A DNA stretch of 64,000 nucleotides from Phycisphaerales bacterium (GCA_020849615.1 JADLFW010000004.1:425479-489478); one strand, 5' to 3'. Positions 38,937 to 47,351 are shown, counted from the first letter of the stretch. Notes: generated by a model from the letters alone, not told the origin. Numbers and translations: made by a program.

Positions 38937-40254
38937 AGAGGTGAGGCCCGCGGCCCGGACGCCGTTCGGGCGGCACGACCGGTCGTGGAGGGAGCGTCTG
39001 GACCAGGTCGTGGAGGTGATGCGCGAGCTGTCGCGGCAGACCGATGCGAACCAGATGGTGACGATCTACGGGCGGCGGATGCGTTCGCTGGTGCGGCTGG
39101 ACGCCACGCACTCGCTGTCGAGGCGGGGGCTGGAGTATCCGCACTTCCGGATCACGCGCTCAACCTCGTGGAAGGAGGCGCTCGACCCGTGGCGCGACCG
39201 CGAGCGCCTGCCGATGCTGCGGGGCGGGCTGTTCGCCGAGCTGCTCTACGGCGATGTGCCGCGCATCATCGACCCCCTCGAGGTGCCCGAGGATGACCCC
39301 GCGCGGGCGTACCTCGACGGCATGGGCGCGCTGATCGCCATCCCGCACTACGAGGATGGGGTCGGGCTGAACATGGTGGTGCACGCCCGCACCGACCACG
39401 GCGGGTTCGACCCCGAGGCCTTCCCGGACTTCGTCCAGTCCAGCAACCTCTTCGGACGGACCACCAAGAACCTCGTCCTGACCGGACAGCTCCGCCGGGC
39501 CAACGAGGCTCTGGACCGCGAGCTCAAGTCGGTCGCCGAGATCCAGCGCGCCCTGCTCCCGCAAGCCGCGCCCGAGATCCCGACGCTGGAGGTCGCCGCG
39601 CACTACCAGACATCGACCGTCGCCGGCGGAGACTACTACGACTTCTTCCGGCTCGCCGACGGCCGCTGGGGCGTGCTCATCGCCGATGTGTCGGGCCACG
39701 GCGCCCCCGCGGCGGTGCTGATGGCAATCGTCCACGCCATCGCCCACCTCATGCCCGGCGACCCGGTGCCGCCCGATCACGTGATGGCCTACGTCAACCG
39801 CGAGCTGGTGCACCGCTACACGGGTCCGCTGGGCTCCTTCGTCACGGCGTTCTACGGCGTGTACGACGAGAAGACCCGCAGGCTGAGCTACGCCTGCGCG
39901 GGGCACCCGGCGCCGTTGATCAGGCTCGCCGGGCGGTGCGGGCCCGGCAGCGTGATGATGCTCGACACCGCCTGCGCGGGCATCCCGCTGGGGATTGATC
40001 CCAACGCCGGGTACGGCCGCCAGGAGCACCAGCTGACGCCCGGCGATGTGATGATGCTGTTCACCGATGGCATCCCCGAGGCGTTCGGGCCCGGCGGGGA
40101 GATGTACGGGCTGGAGCGGCTGACGCGGGTGCTGGAGGCCTGCCATCCGGGGGTGGACGCGGCCCGGGATGCGGTGGTGGCCGATGTGGCCGAGTTCTGC
40201 GGCGACCGGGCCATCAGCGATGACCGGACGATGGTGATCGCGGAAGTGCGCTAA
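38929..40254 (+). CDS. GAF-like domain plus PP2C-type (SpoIIE/RsbU) phosphatase
   Basis: A 441-residue cytoplasmic serine phosphatase of the RsbU/SpoIIE type, which usually dephosphorylates an anti-anti-sigma (STAS) protein. Residues ~20-195 resemble a GAF sensor domain (MVTIYGRRMRSLVRLDA ... GALIAIPHYEDGVGLNMVVH). A coiled linker (ANEALDRELKSVAEIQRALL) leads to the PP2C core with metal-binding motifs GGDYYDFF, GVLIADVSGHG and VMMLFTDGIPEAF, and a C-terminal DDRTMVIAEV. GGAGAGGG lies about 9 bases before the ATG, within the previous gene. No STAS or anti-sigma kinase gene is in the window. Confidence 0.88.
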   Translation: MPEEVRPAARTPFGRHDRSWRERLDQVVEVMRELSRQTDANQMVTIYGRRMRSLVRLDATHSLSRRGLEYPHFRITRSTSWKEALDPWRDRERLPMLRGGLFAELLYGDVPRIIDPLEVPEDDPARAYLDGMGALIAIPHYEDGVGLNMVVHARTDHGGFDPEAFPDFVQSSNLFGRTTKNLVLTGQLRRANEALDRELKSVAEIQRALLPQAAPEIPTLEVAAHYQTSTVAGGDYYDFFRLADGRWGVLIADVSGHGAPAAVLMAIVHAIAHLMPGDPVPPDHVMAYVNRELVHRYTGPLGSFVTAFYGVYDEKTRRLSYACAGHPAPLIRLAGRCGPGSVMMLDTACAGIPLGIDPNAGYGRQEHQLTPGDVMMLFTDGIPEAFGPGGEMYGLERLTRVLEACHPGVDAARDAVVADVAEFCGDRAISDDRTMVIAEVR

Positions 40255-40267
40255 CGTCGGGCCCGGG

Positions 40268-40273
40268 TAGACT
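40268..40273 (+). promoter_or_regulatory. TAGACT -10-like element, likely leaderless start
   Basis: TAGACT lies 6 bases before the GTG at 40280, which has no Shine-Dalgarno sequence. Confidence 0.4.
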
Positions 40274-40279
40274 TGAAGC

Positions 40280-40576
40280 GTGGGAACGCTGATCGCGGTC
40301 ATCCTGGGGATCCTGCTCACGGGCGTGCTCGTCTTCGCGGTGGTCTACCGCGTGGCCGTGCCGCGGAGCTATTCCTCGGTGCGGCGAACATCGCAAGAGG
40401 AGCACACGGGTGCGGGCCTCGACCCCGCGACGATGATGCTGATGACGGGCGGCTTCCCGCACGGAGGGCACCATCACACGGGCCACCACGGCGATAGCGC
40501 CGGGCCCGGCGATTGCGGGTGTGGGGATGGCGGGGGCGGTGGGGGTGGATGCGACGGGGGAGGCGGGTCAAGCTGA
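40280..40576 (+). CDS. Small membrane protein with His-rich and Gly/Cys-rich tail
   Basis: A 98-residue protein. One N-terminal TM helix (TLIAVILGILLTGVLVFAVV) is followed by a soluble tail with HGGHHHTGHH and then DCGCGDGGGGGGGCDGGGG. The His cluster and three Cys in a Gly-rich context suggest metal binding; no family is recognised. The GTG start is inferred from the TM placement and the preceding TAGACT. It lies 25 bases after the phosphatase and 12 bases before truA. Confidence 0.6.
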   Translation: MGTLIAVILGILLTGVLVFAVVYRVAVPRSYSSVRRTSQEEHTGAGLDPATMMLMTGGFPHGGHHHTGHHGDSAGPGDCGCGDGGGGGGGCDGGGGSS

Positions 40577-40588
40577 CCCGATGGCCCG

Positions 40589-41542
40589 GTGCCGCGCTAC
40601 AAGCTGACCATCGCCTACGACGGGACGGACTTCTGCGGGTGGCAGAAGCAGGAGCCGTTCCAAATGGCAAATAGCAAAGGGCAAAGGGCAAATGAAGAGG
40701 GAGCCGGCCCGACGGTGCTCGAGCCCGCGCCCACACCCCCCGTGCCGAAGATCAGCAACCCGCCGGCATCACGCAAGTTCGAGCGCCAGGGGCTGGTGCA
40801 GCGCGAGGGTGAGGACCGCCCGCGCGAACAGCTCCGCACGGTGCAGCACGTGGTGGAACGGGCCGTGCGCGAGATCGTGCACGAGCCGGTGGAGGTGAAG
40901 GGCGCGAGCCGCACGGATTCGGGGGTGCACGCGCGGGGGCAGGTGGCGGCGTTCAGTTGCAGCGGCGATTCGCAGGTCCACCACGGCTGGCCCGTCGAGC
41001 GCGGGGTCGATCGCCTCGTCCGGGCCATCAACGGCAAGCTCCCCGAGGATGTGATCGTGCACGCGGCGGAGCCGGTGGCGGAGGACTTCGACCCGGTGAT
41101 CGGGGCGACATCCAAGGCGTACTCGTACACGCTGCACGTCTCGCGGGACCGGGCCATCTGGGACCGCCGCTACGTGCACCAGATCTGGGATGAGCTGGAT
41201 CTCTCGAAGATGCAGGAGGCGGCCGGGCGGATCGTCGGCGAGAAGGACTTCGTCGCCTTCGCCGCGGCCGGGCACGGGCGGCTGACGACGGTGCGCACGG
41301 TGTTCACCTGCGAGGTGAGCGAGCAGGCGCCGGTGGATGGGGCCCGGCGGCTGCGGATCGACATCAGCGGCAGCGGGTTCCTGTACAACATGGTGCGGAT
41401 CATCGCGGGGACGCTGGTGGAGTGCGGCCGCGGGCGGATGACCGCCGATGACGTCTCGCGGGCGATCGAGAGCAAGGACCGCCGCAACGCCGGGCCCACG
41501 CTGCCGGCGAGCGGGTTGTGCCTCGAGTGGATCAGGTACTGA
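40589..41542 (+). CDS. truA: tRNA pseudouridine(38-40) synthase with insertion
   Basis: Isomerises uridines 38-40 in tRNA anticodon arms. The catalytic Asp is in GASRTDSGVHARGQ at residue 110; in E. coli TruA it is Asp60. The N-terminal YKLTIAYDGTDFCGWQKQ and the C-terminal LYNMVRIIAGTLVECGRG are typical. Between WQKQ (ends residue 21) and RTVQ (residue 83) there are 61 residues where E. coli has 3, an insertion of about 58, which begins with an AT-rich GGCAAAT/AGCAAAG tandem and continues with a Pro-rich stretch. Start is GTG without a clear ribosome site. The stop overlaps the start of the next gene (TGATG). Confidence 0.92.
   Translation: MPRYKLTIAYDGTDFCGWQKQEPFQMANSKGQRANEEGAGPTVLEPAPTPPVPKISNPPASRKFERQGLVQREGEDRPREQLRTVQHVVERAVREIVHEPVEVKGASRTDSGVHARGQVAAFSCSGDSQVHHGWPVERGVDRLVRAINGKLPEDVIVHAAEPVAEDFDPVIGATSKAYSYTLHVSRDRAIWDRRYVHQIWDELDLSKMQEAAGRIVGEKDFVAFAAAGHGRLTTVRTVFTCEVSEQAPVDGARRLRIDISGSGFLYNMVRIIAGTLVECGRGRMTADDVSRAIESKDRRNAGPTLPASGLCLEWIRY
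40661..40697 (+). repeat. AT-rich CAAATGGCAAATAGCAAAGG-type tandem inside truA
   Basis: Four to five copies of a GGCAAAT/GGCAAAG heptad in 37 bases, far lower in GC than the flanking gene. The same kind of repeat is common between genes in planctomycetes. It is read in frame as QMANSKGQRANEE in the truA insertion. Confidence 0.7.
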
Positions 41543-42033
41543 TGAGGCGGAGACTCAAGATTTTGTGCTGGGTCGGCACTGTTGTGCCCGCGGTCGCGCA
41601 GGTGATCGGCGGCTGGACCTTTGCGGCGCATGACACGGAAAAGACGTCAGTATTCTGGCTGGGCGGCGCGGTTCACTTACTTCACTTTGAGCAGCCAAGG
41701 TTTGTCGAAGGACATTCCGATGATGTTTATGCAGGCTGGTCGGGTCTGAAGCTGCTGCCAAGCTGGGCCAGCGGCGCCATCTATTCGAGCCCTGCGCCGC
41801 CCGGTGCTGTGGGCGGTCAAGGCTTCTGGTTTGTCGTGTTCCCCGCTTACCTGCTTGCGGTTCCCTTCGGCGCATCCTTGCTCTGGTCCGGGTTGCGGAC
41901 TTGGTCGCGCCGGCGGATGGGGCGATGCCTGTCGTGCGGGTACGACCTCCACGGGCTGAAGGTGGGGGTGTGCCCGGAGTGCGGTAAGCTAGCGACAACG
42001 CCATGCGCATCCTCCACATCTCCACACGCCTGA
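41542..42033 (+). CDS. Membrane protein with C-terminal zinc ribbon
   Basis: A 163-residue protein: N-terminal TM helix (ILCWVGTVVPAVAQVIGGW), an extracytoplasmic segment of about 85 residues, a second TM (FWFVVFPAYLLAVPFGASLL), then a cytoplasmic zinc ribbon RCLSCGYDLHGLKVGVCPEC with two CxxC pairs. The ribbon matches the one at 8908-9204 and is typical of planctomycetes. The ATG overlaps the truA stop, and the 3' end overlaps the glycosyltransferase by 31 bases. Codon use in the extracytoplasmic part is less GC-rich than in neighbours. Function unknown. Confidence 0.65.
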   Translation: MRRRLKILCWVGTVVPAVAQVIGGWTFAAHDTEKTSVFWLGGAVHLLHFEQPRFVEGHSDDVYAGWSGLKLLPSWASGAIYSSPAPPGAVGGQGFWFVVFPAYLLAVPFGASLLWSGLRTWSRRRMGRCLSCGYDLHGLKVGVCPECGKLATTPCASSTSPHA

Positions 42034-43409
42034 TCCTCGGCGGCTCGCAGGAGAACACCGTGCTCTCCTGCGAAGGCCAGGCCCGGGCCGGGCACGAGGT
42101 ACACCTGGCGTTCGGCCCGATCTACGGGCCGGAGGGCTCGCTCCTGGAGCGCGTCGAGAAGTTCCGCACGCAGGATGGGCGGAAGATCACCACCCATGTC
42201 ATCCCCCACCTCATCCGCGAAGTGAACCCCATCACCGATTGGCGGGGATATCGCGAGCTGAAGCGGCTCATCCGGTCCATCAACCCGGACATCGTGCATA
42301 CCCACTCCAGCAAGGCCGGCATCCTCGGCCGGGCCGCGGCGTGGGCCGTTCACACTATTCCCAATTCCGGCGCAGCACCACTTTCCTCCGGGATCGCGAC
42401 GGGCAGCTGGGCCCGCGGACCAGAAGCGGAATTTGTGCCGCCTGACCAGCACCTGCGCCGGGCCATCGGCATCATCCACACCATTCACGGCCCGCCCTTC
42501 ATGCCGATCGAGGGCTCGGCGGTGCAGCGGGCCAAGATCGCGGTGAACAACGGGGTCTACACGCTCGCCGAGCGCTACGCGGCCCGGCGGTGCCACGTGA
42601 TCGTGAGCGTGGCCGATGCGATGACGAGGCAGTTTCTGGCCCGGCGGATCGGGCGGGCCGAGCAGTACACGACGGTGTACTCGGGCATGGAAGTCGAGGA
42701 GTTTCTGGAAGAGCGCGGCTCGGAGAGCCGCGGTACCCAGGAGCTCGCCTCGGAGAGTCGGGCCATCCAAGACACGCGGGCCGCCGCGCGGGCCCGGCTC
42801 GGCTTCGGCGAGGGTGACTTCATCATCGGCACCGTCGCGCGCCTGGCCCAGCACAAGGGCCACGATGACCTGCTGGATGCACTCGCGGAGGACCTGAAGG
42901 CGCACCCCACCTGGAGGCTTCTGTGGGTCGGCGATGGCTGGTGGCGGCAGCGACTCATTCAGAAGGCCCGCGCGCTGGGCGTGTCGATCGCCGAGCGCGA
43001 CCGGGGCGGAACGCACGCGGCCTCCATCATCCTCACGGGTCTCGTCCCGCCGCAGCGAGTCCCCGGCCTCATCCGGGCCATGGATGTCCTGGCCCATCCC
43101 AGCTACCGCGAAGGCCTGCCGCGGACCGTCCCGCAGGCGCTGCTCTGCGGCGTTGTGCCCCTGGCGAACGATGTCGATGGCACGGGCGAGATCTGCCGGG
43201 ATTACCAGACCGGGCGGCTGGTCCGGGCCGGGGATATCGCGCAGCTGCGCGAAGCGGCCCGGTGGCTGTACGATCACCCCGATGAACGACGGGCCATGGC
43301 CGAACGGGGGCGGGCGGAGTGCGCAGCGCGGTTCAGCGCTGCGCGCATGGTCGCCGAGCTTGAGAGGGTCTACGCCACCGCGCTGGAGCGGGCCCGGCGT
43401 AGCGATTAA
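42003..43409 (+). CDS. GT4-family (GT-B fold) glycosyltransferase
   Basis: Transfers a sugar from a nucleotide sugar, probably to a surface glycan or lipid precursor. The N-terminal domain starts MRILHISTRLILGGSQENT and contains HTHSSKAGILGRAAAW and HTIHGPPF. The C-terminal domain has FIIGTVARLAQHKGHDDLLD, LLWVGDGWWR and HPSYREGLPRTVPQALL; in the last motif the EX7E second Glu is Gln. Two stretches look inserted: about 40 residues around 115-150 (between AAAWA and HTIHGPPF), coded by an imperfect palindrome, and about 20 residues around 237-257, coded by two GGA-loop palindrome copies in the interdomain region. Both are absent from typical relatives as I know them. Confidence 0.88.
   Translation: MRILHISTRLILGGSQENTVLSCEGQARAGHEVHLAFGPIYGPEGSLLERVEKFRTQDGRKITTHVIPHLIREVNPITDWRGYRELKRLIRSINPDIVHTHSSKAGILGRAAAWAVHTIPNSGAAPLSSGIATGSWARGPEAEFVPPDQHLRRAIGIIHTIHGPPFMPIEGSAVQRAKIAVNNGVYTLAERYAARRCHVIVSVADAMTRQFLARRIGRAEQYTTVYSGMEVEEFLEERGSESRGTQELASESRAIQDTRAAARARLGFGEGDFIIGTVARLAQHKGHDDLLDALAEDLKAHPTWRLLWVGDGWWRQRLIQKARALGVSIAERDRGGTHAASIILTGLVPPQRVPGLIRAMDVLAHPSYREGLPRTVPQALLCGVVPLANDVDGTGEICRDYQTGRLVRAGDIAQLREAARWLYDHPDERRAMAERGRAECAARFSAARMVAELERVYATALERARRSD
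42365..42460 (+). repeat. Imperfect palindromic segment inside the glycosyltransferase
   Basis: Parts of one end (GGCGCAGCACC...TTTCC) are repeated in inverse order at the other end (GGAATTTGTGCCGCC) around a GGGCAGCTGGGCCC centre. It codes for a stretch interrupting the usual 'GILGR...HTIHGPPF' continuity. The palindrome has gaps, so this is tentative. Confidence 0.4.
42715..42771 (+). repeat. Two GGA-loop palindrome copies (type C) inside the glycosyltransferase
   Basis: GCGGCTC-GGA-GAGCCGC (42715-42731) is a perfect 7-bp palindrome. About 30 bases later a diverged copy follows (GCCTC-GGA-GAGTCGGGCC). Downstream bases also match (GGTACCCAGGA / GCCATCCAAGA). Read in frame as RGSESRGTQELASESRAIQ. 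Confidence 0.7.
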
Positions 43410-45543
43410 AGCCTGCGCGCTCGCCATCACGCTCGCGCTCGCGGACCCGGCGCTGGCCCAGCGGCTGAACCTGCAATCTTCCGGCGCGCCGGCGGCGGGG
43501 TCGGGAGCGGCCACGCTGGCGCTGGCGGATTCGCTCAATAAGCAGATCGACGGGCTGAGGAAGCAGTCGGGGGCAGACCCGTCAGTCCGCGTGTCGATCG
43601 CGCTGCGTACGACCGCCCGCGACCTTCTCCTGGCCGGTGAAGCGGCGGGTGAGACGGGGTCGGCGAAGGTGCTGCTGGGGCGGACGATCGCCGACCAGCT
43701 CGCGGCGCTCGACGGCCGGGCCGGGGATGCGGCCAAGCTCGATCGGCCGGCGCAGGAGGCTGTGACGCGGGACCTCGATGTGCAGAAGCTCCCCCCCGAT
43801 GAGGTCCGGATCGAACGCTGGCTGCGGGATGCCCTGGCGCCGATAACCCAGACGGCCGGCGGGCCGCCGCCCCCGGGCCCGGCCGGGTGGTTCGAAGCCG
43901 GCGAGAAGCCCGCCGAGAACCCGGAGCCGCTGGTGCGGTGGGCGGCCGGGCTGGAGATCACCGATCCGCTGCGCGCGGCGATCACGAAGCTGGATGAGCG
44001 TCTGCGGAGCGCGGAGAACTGGGTGGCGTACAGACCCGCTGCTCGGCGGACGGCGTTGCTGGTGCGTCGGGCCGCCGGCCCGCTCGAGGATCGGCTCGGC
44101 TGGATGACCGCCGAGGCCCGGCACGAACTGGAGAATCGCCTCGTCGAAGCGCTGGCCCCGCTCAACGGCGACCAGCCGGCGGGCGAGAACGAGCAGCGTG
44201 ATCCGGCGCTGATGCTGCGGCGCATCGCGGGGATGTCGCGCCTGCTGGAGCGGGCGGCGATGCTGGATGACAGCACGCCCGCGGTGCGGGACCTGCGGGC
44301 CTCGCTGATGGCGGGCCTGAAGGTCGCGGGCCCGTCGAGCACCGAGGACCGGCGCCTGGCGACGCTGGATCGGGCTCTGGCGCTGGCCCAGCGGCGGAAG
44401 GAGCTGGAGAAAGACACATCGATCGTGCGGCAGCTCAAGCCGGGCCTGCGGGCGCTGGCGCCCGCGGCGCGGGAGTCCGAAGCGGCGATGCTCTCCGCGG
44501 CGCGGCGGCTGCTGACCGATGAGGGCGCGGTCTCCGATCCGGCGGTGCTGAACGCGGTTTCCGCGCACCAGCGGCGCGTGGACGACCTGGCCCTGATCGT
44601 GGATGTGAACCGCCTGATCTCGACGACGGGTGTGCTCGTGCCGGGCGAGAAGCCCATGGTGGGCGTGGCCGCGGAGTACAAGGGGCTGGCGGACTGGATG
44701 TTCGAGATCGGGCAGGATCTCGCCAAGCCCGCCCGAAGGGACCTGGCGCTGGCCGAGCTGCGCGATGTGGCGGGCGGCGCGATCGGCGCGCTGGAGTCGG
44801 GCCCGCTCACGCGGCTGCGCGGGCTGGTCGATCCGAGCCTCCCGCGCCAGCCGGGCCCGGCAATCGCGATGTGGAACGACCTGACCGGCGACCGCGCGGC
44901 GGCGCTGGTGGATGCGGCGGCCAAGGCCCGCGCCGGGCTGATCACCGCGTGGACGGCCAGGGATGTGCCACGACGCCAGGAGGCCGACCGCCGGGCCCGG
45001 CAGATCAACCGGGTGCTCGAGGCGATCGATGATGCGGCGTGGTCGCGATCGCTGGCGCAGGTCCAGCAATCCGGGCTGGCGACGCCCAACACGGCGAACC
45101 TGCAACAATGGCCCGGGTGGCAACTTTCGCCCGCCGCCCTGCAGGCCGTGAGCGATGGTCTGACCGCGGCGTGCCGCGCGGCGGTGGACCGGCTGATCGC
45201 GGGTGACGCCGGCGGGACAGAATCGGCGGTGCGCGGGCTGGAGACGCGCTTCGCGGTGGCGCTGCTGGCCGGGCGGCTGGAGCGACTGGCCACGGAGGCC
45301 GGGCTGGGCTCTGCCCGCCCGGGCGCAGGGTCCGCGCTGCTCGAGATCGGCCTGGGCCCGCCCGACCCGGAGCGGTCGTGGATGGTCGGTGAGCGGCCCG
45401 CGCTGGCGGCGGTGTGCCGGTACGCGGAAGAGTGGGCCGCGGCAGCGCCCGACCCCAAGCAGGGCGACCGGGCCCGGTCGCTGAAGGTGTACATCGACGG
45501 TCTGGCCGCGCGGACGCTGGAACGCGTCCGGGCCGGCGGTTGA
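43360..45543 (+). CDS. Large secreted alpha-helical protein of unknown function
   Basis: About 727 residues. A hydrophobic stretch (ACALAITLALADPALAQ) near the N-terminus is a plausible signal peptide. No ATG or GTG fits before it; a TTG at 43360, inside the 3' end of the glycosyltransferase gene, is the nearest possible start and is uncertain. The rest is helical and rich in Ala, Arg, Leu and Asp, without recognised domains; helices such as LDRALALAQRRKELEKDTS suggest coiled coils. It lies between the glycosyltransferase and a sensor phosphatase on the same strand. Function unknown. Confidence 0.6.
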   Translation: MRGSTPPRWSGPGVAIKACALAITLALADPALAQRLNLQSSGAPAAGSGAATLALADSLNKQIDGLRKQSGADPSVRVSIALRTTARDLLLAGEAAGETGSAKVLLGRTIADQLAALDGRAGDAAKLDRPAQEAVTRDLDVQKLPPDEVRIERWLRDALAPITQTAGGPPPPGPAGWFEAGEKPAENPEPLVRWAAGLEITDPLRAAITKLDERLRSAENWVAYRPAARRTALLVRRAAGPLEDRLGWMTAEARHELENRLVEALAPLNGDQPAGENEQRDPALMLRRIAGMSRLLERAAMLDDSTPAVRDLRASLMAGLKVAGPSSTEDRRLATLDRALALAQRRKELEKDTSIVRQLKPGLRALAPAARESEAAMLSAARRLLTDEGAVSDPAVLNAVSAHQRRVDDLALIVDVNRLISTTGVLVPGEKPMVGVAAEYKGLADWMFEIGQDLAKPARRDLALAELRDVAGGAIGALESGPLTRLRGLVDPSLPRQPGPAIAMWNDLTGDRAAALVDAAAKARAGLITAWTARDVPRRQEADRRARQINRVLEAIDDAAWSRSLAQVQQSGLATPNTANLQQWPGWQLSPAALQAVSDGLTAACRAAVDRLIAGDAGGTESAVRGLETRFAVALLAGRLERLATEAGLGSARPGAGSALLEIGLGPPDPERSWMVGERPALAAVCRYAEEWAAAAPDPKQGDRARSLKVYIDGLAARTLERVRAGG

Positions 45544-45558
45544 CGCGGCCCGGCGTGA

Positions 45559-45564
45559 TACCGT
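45559..45564 (+). promoter_or_regulatory. TACCGT -10-like element, likely leaderless start
   Basis: TACCGT lies 6 bases before the ATG at 45571. An alternative start is the GTG at 45595, which has GAGAGGAA upstream. Confidence 0.35.
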
Positions 45565-45570
45565 TGCATC

Positions 45571-47202
45571 ATGGAGAAGCGAGAGGAAATAGCGGTGGAA
45601 GGCAGCGCCGAGTTAGCGATGCGCGCCCGCGGGGTCATCGGTCGGCGGATCGCGCTGCTGGCGTTCGCGACGGCGCTGGCGTCGGCGCTGGCGATCGCGT
45701 GGCTGGGGTACCGGGCCGAGACGGCCGCCTACCGCCACGCGGTTGATGCCAAGCTGCGCGCCATCGCACCGGCAATTGCAACCATGCTGCCGGGCGACTG
45801 GCACGCGCGGGTGAGGTCCGGGGCGGCAACGAGCGCCGAGTACGATGCCCTGGTCGAACCGTTGACGCGCTACGCCGATGAGGCGGGCGTCTTCTACGTC
45901 TACTCGTACATCGAGCGGGATGGCAGGCTGCTCGCAGCGAGCACCAGCGCATCGGCCCGGGAGCGGATCGACCGGTCATGGTCGAAGCTGCTGTCGGAGT
46001 ATCAGCAGGCGCCGGCGGAGATCCGCCGGACCCTGGCGGATGGCGCAACGCGGTACGCCAGCTACACCGATGAGTTCGGGTCCTTCCGCTCCGTCTTCGC
46101 CCGAGGGGAGGACGCCGGCGGCCCGTACGTGATCGGGGTTGATGTCTCCCTGGATGAGATGCGGGCCATGGCGCGGGCCAACCTCCTCCGCTATGCGGCG
46201 GCCGGGCTGGGTGTCGGCGCGGTGGTGAGCCTGCTGGGGATGATCGCCGGGCGGCGGATCTCGCGGCCGATCGAGCGCCTGCGCAAGGACATCGAGACCT
46301 TCGCCGATGATGACTTCGCCAACGATGACGCCGGGGTGGAGGACCTTTCGCGCCTGGCGGCGGAGGACCGCAGCGAAACCGGCGCGCTGGCGGCGACGTT
46401 CGTGCTCATGCGCAAGCAGCTGGCCCGGCACATCGACCGCCTGGTGGAAGTGACCGCCGAGAAGGAGCGGGTGACCAGCCAGCTCTCGATCGCGCGGGAC
46501 ATCCAGAAACGGCTGCTGCCCGACAAGCCCCCCGTCGTTGCCGGGTTCTCGATCGCGGGGTGGAGCGAGGCCGCCGAGCAGACGGGCGGCGACTTCTACG
46601 ACTGGGTCGAGATGCCCGATGGCAAGCTGGTCGTCACCATCGCCGACGCCACGGGACACGGGCTGGGCCCGGCCATGATGGCATCGCTGTGCCGGGCCTA
46701 CATGCGGGCGACGATCGAGGAAAGCGACCGCCTCGGCGAGTTCATCGCGCGGCTCAACAAGCTCGTCGTCGCCGACACGCAGGGCAAGAACTTCGTCACG
46801 TTCTTCATCGGCGTGCTCGACCCTTCCACGCGGCGGATGATGGTCCTCTCGGCCGGGCACGGGCCCGTGCTGGTCTACCGGGCTCGAACCAAGGCGGTGG
46901 AAGAGGCCGAGACGCACACGCTGCCGCTGGGCATCGTGGAGGACCTCGACCTCACGCCGGGATCGTTAATTGCGTTCGAACCCGGGGATGTCATGCTGCT
47001 GATCTCCGATGGCTTCTTCGAGTGGGCCAACAGCGACCGCGAGCAGTTCGGCATCCCGCGGCTGCGGGATACCTTCGCTTCCGCGGCCGGGCTGCGGCCC
47101 GCGGAGGTCATCGACCGCCTCCGGGCCGACCTCGCCGCCCACGTGGGGGGCACACCCCAGCCCGATGACATGACCGCCATGGTCATCCGCTGCGGGCCGT
47201 GA
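45571..47202 (+). CDS. Membrane sensor with HAMP domain and PP2C-type (RsbU/SpoIIE) phosphatase
   Basis: A 543-residue protein: TM1 (about residues 26-46, RIALLAFATALASALAIAWL), an extracytoplasmic sensor domain of about 150 residues, TM2 (AAAGLGVGAVVSLLGMIAG), a HAMP linker (RRISRPIERLRKDIETFADD), a coiled linker (VTSQLSIARDIQKRLLPDK), and the PP2C core with GGDFYDWVE, LVVTIADATGHGLGPAM and VMLLISDGFFEWAN, ending DDMTAMVIRC. It would sense something outside the cell and dephosphorylate a STAS-type partner. It is the second RsbU-type phosphatase in 8 kb. Its direct target is not encoded in the window. Confidence 0.9.
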   Translation: MEKREEIAVEGSAELAMRARGVIGRRIALLAFATALASALAIAWLGYRAETAAYRHAVDAKLRAIAPAIATMLPGDWHARVRSGAATSAEYDALVEPLTRYADEAGVFYVYSYIERDGRLLAASTSASARERIDRSWSKLLSEYQQAPAEIRRTLADGATRYASYTDEFGSFRSVFARGEDAGGPYVIGVDVSLDEMRAMARANLLRYAAAGLGVGAVVSLLGMIAGRRISRPIERLRKDIETFADDDFANDDAGVEDLSRLAAEDRSETGALAATFVLMRKQLARHIDRLVEVTAEKERVTSQLSIARDIQKRLLPDKPPVVAGFSIAGWSEAAEQTGGDFYDWVEMPDGKLVVTIADATGHGLGPAMMASLCRAYMRATIEESDRLGEFIARLNKLVVADTQGKNFVTFFIGVLDPSTRRMMVLSAGHGPVLVYRARTKAVEEAETHTLPLGIVEDLDLTPGSLIAFEPGDVMLLISDGFFEWANSDREQFGIPRLRDTFASAAGLRPAEVIDRLRADLAAHVGGTPQPDDMTAMVIRCGP

Positions 47203-47272
47203 TCGCAAGTTCGAGACCCCGGCGGGCAGAAGGGCTGGCCCCGGCCCGGCGTTTTGACGAGAATGTCCCCGC

Positions 47273-47291
47273 GGCCCGGATTCTCCGGGCC
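47273..47291 (+). other. Hairpin in the leader of the flavoprotein gene
   Basis: GGCCCGG-ATTCT-CCGGGCC, perfect 7-bp stem, 61 bases before the ATG at 47352. There is no T tract, so it is not a usual terminator. Confidence 0.35.
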
Positions 47292-47351
47292 GATAACACC
47301 GCGCGGCCGTTCGGGCCCGCGCGCTGGCGATTGCTTTCCGGGGGTATCGAT

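Noticed and set aside
41847..45638. A 1263-codon open frame on the minus strand
   Set aside because: Antisense to the glycosyltransferase and the 727-residue protein, Ser/Arg/Ala-rich, no family features. The plus-strand frames carry clear motifs.
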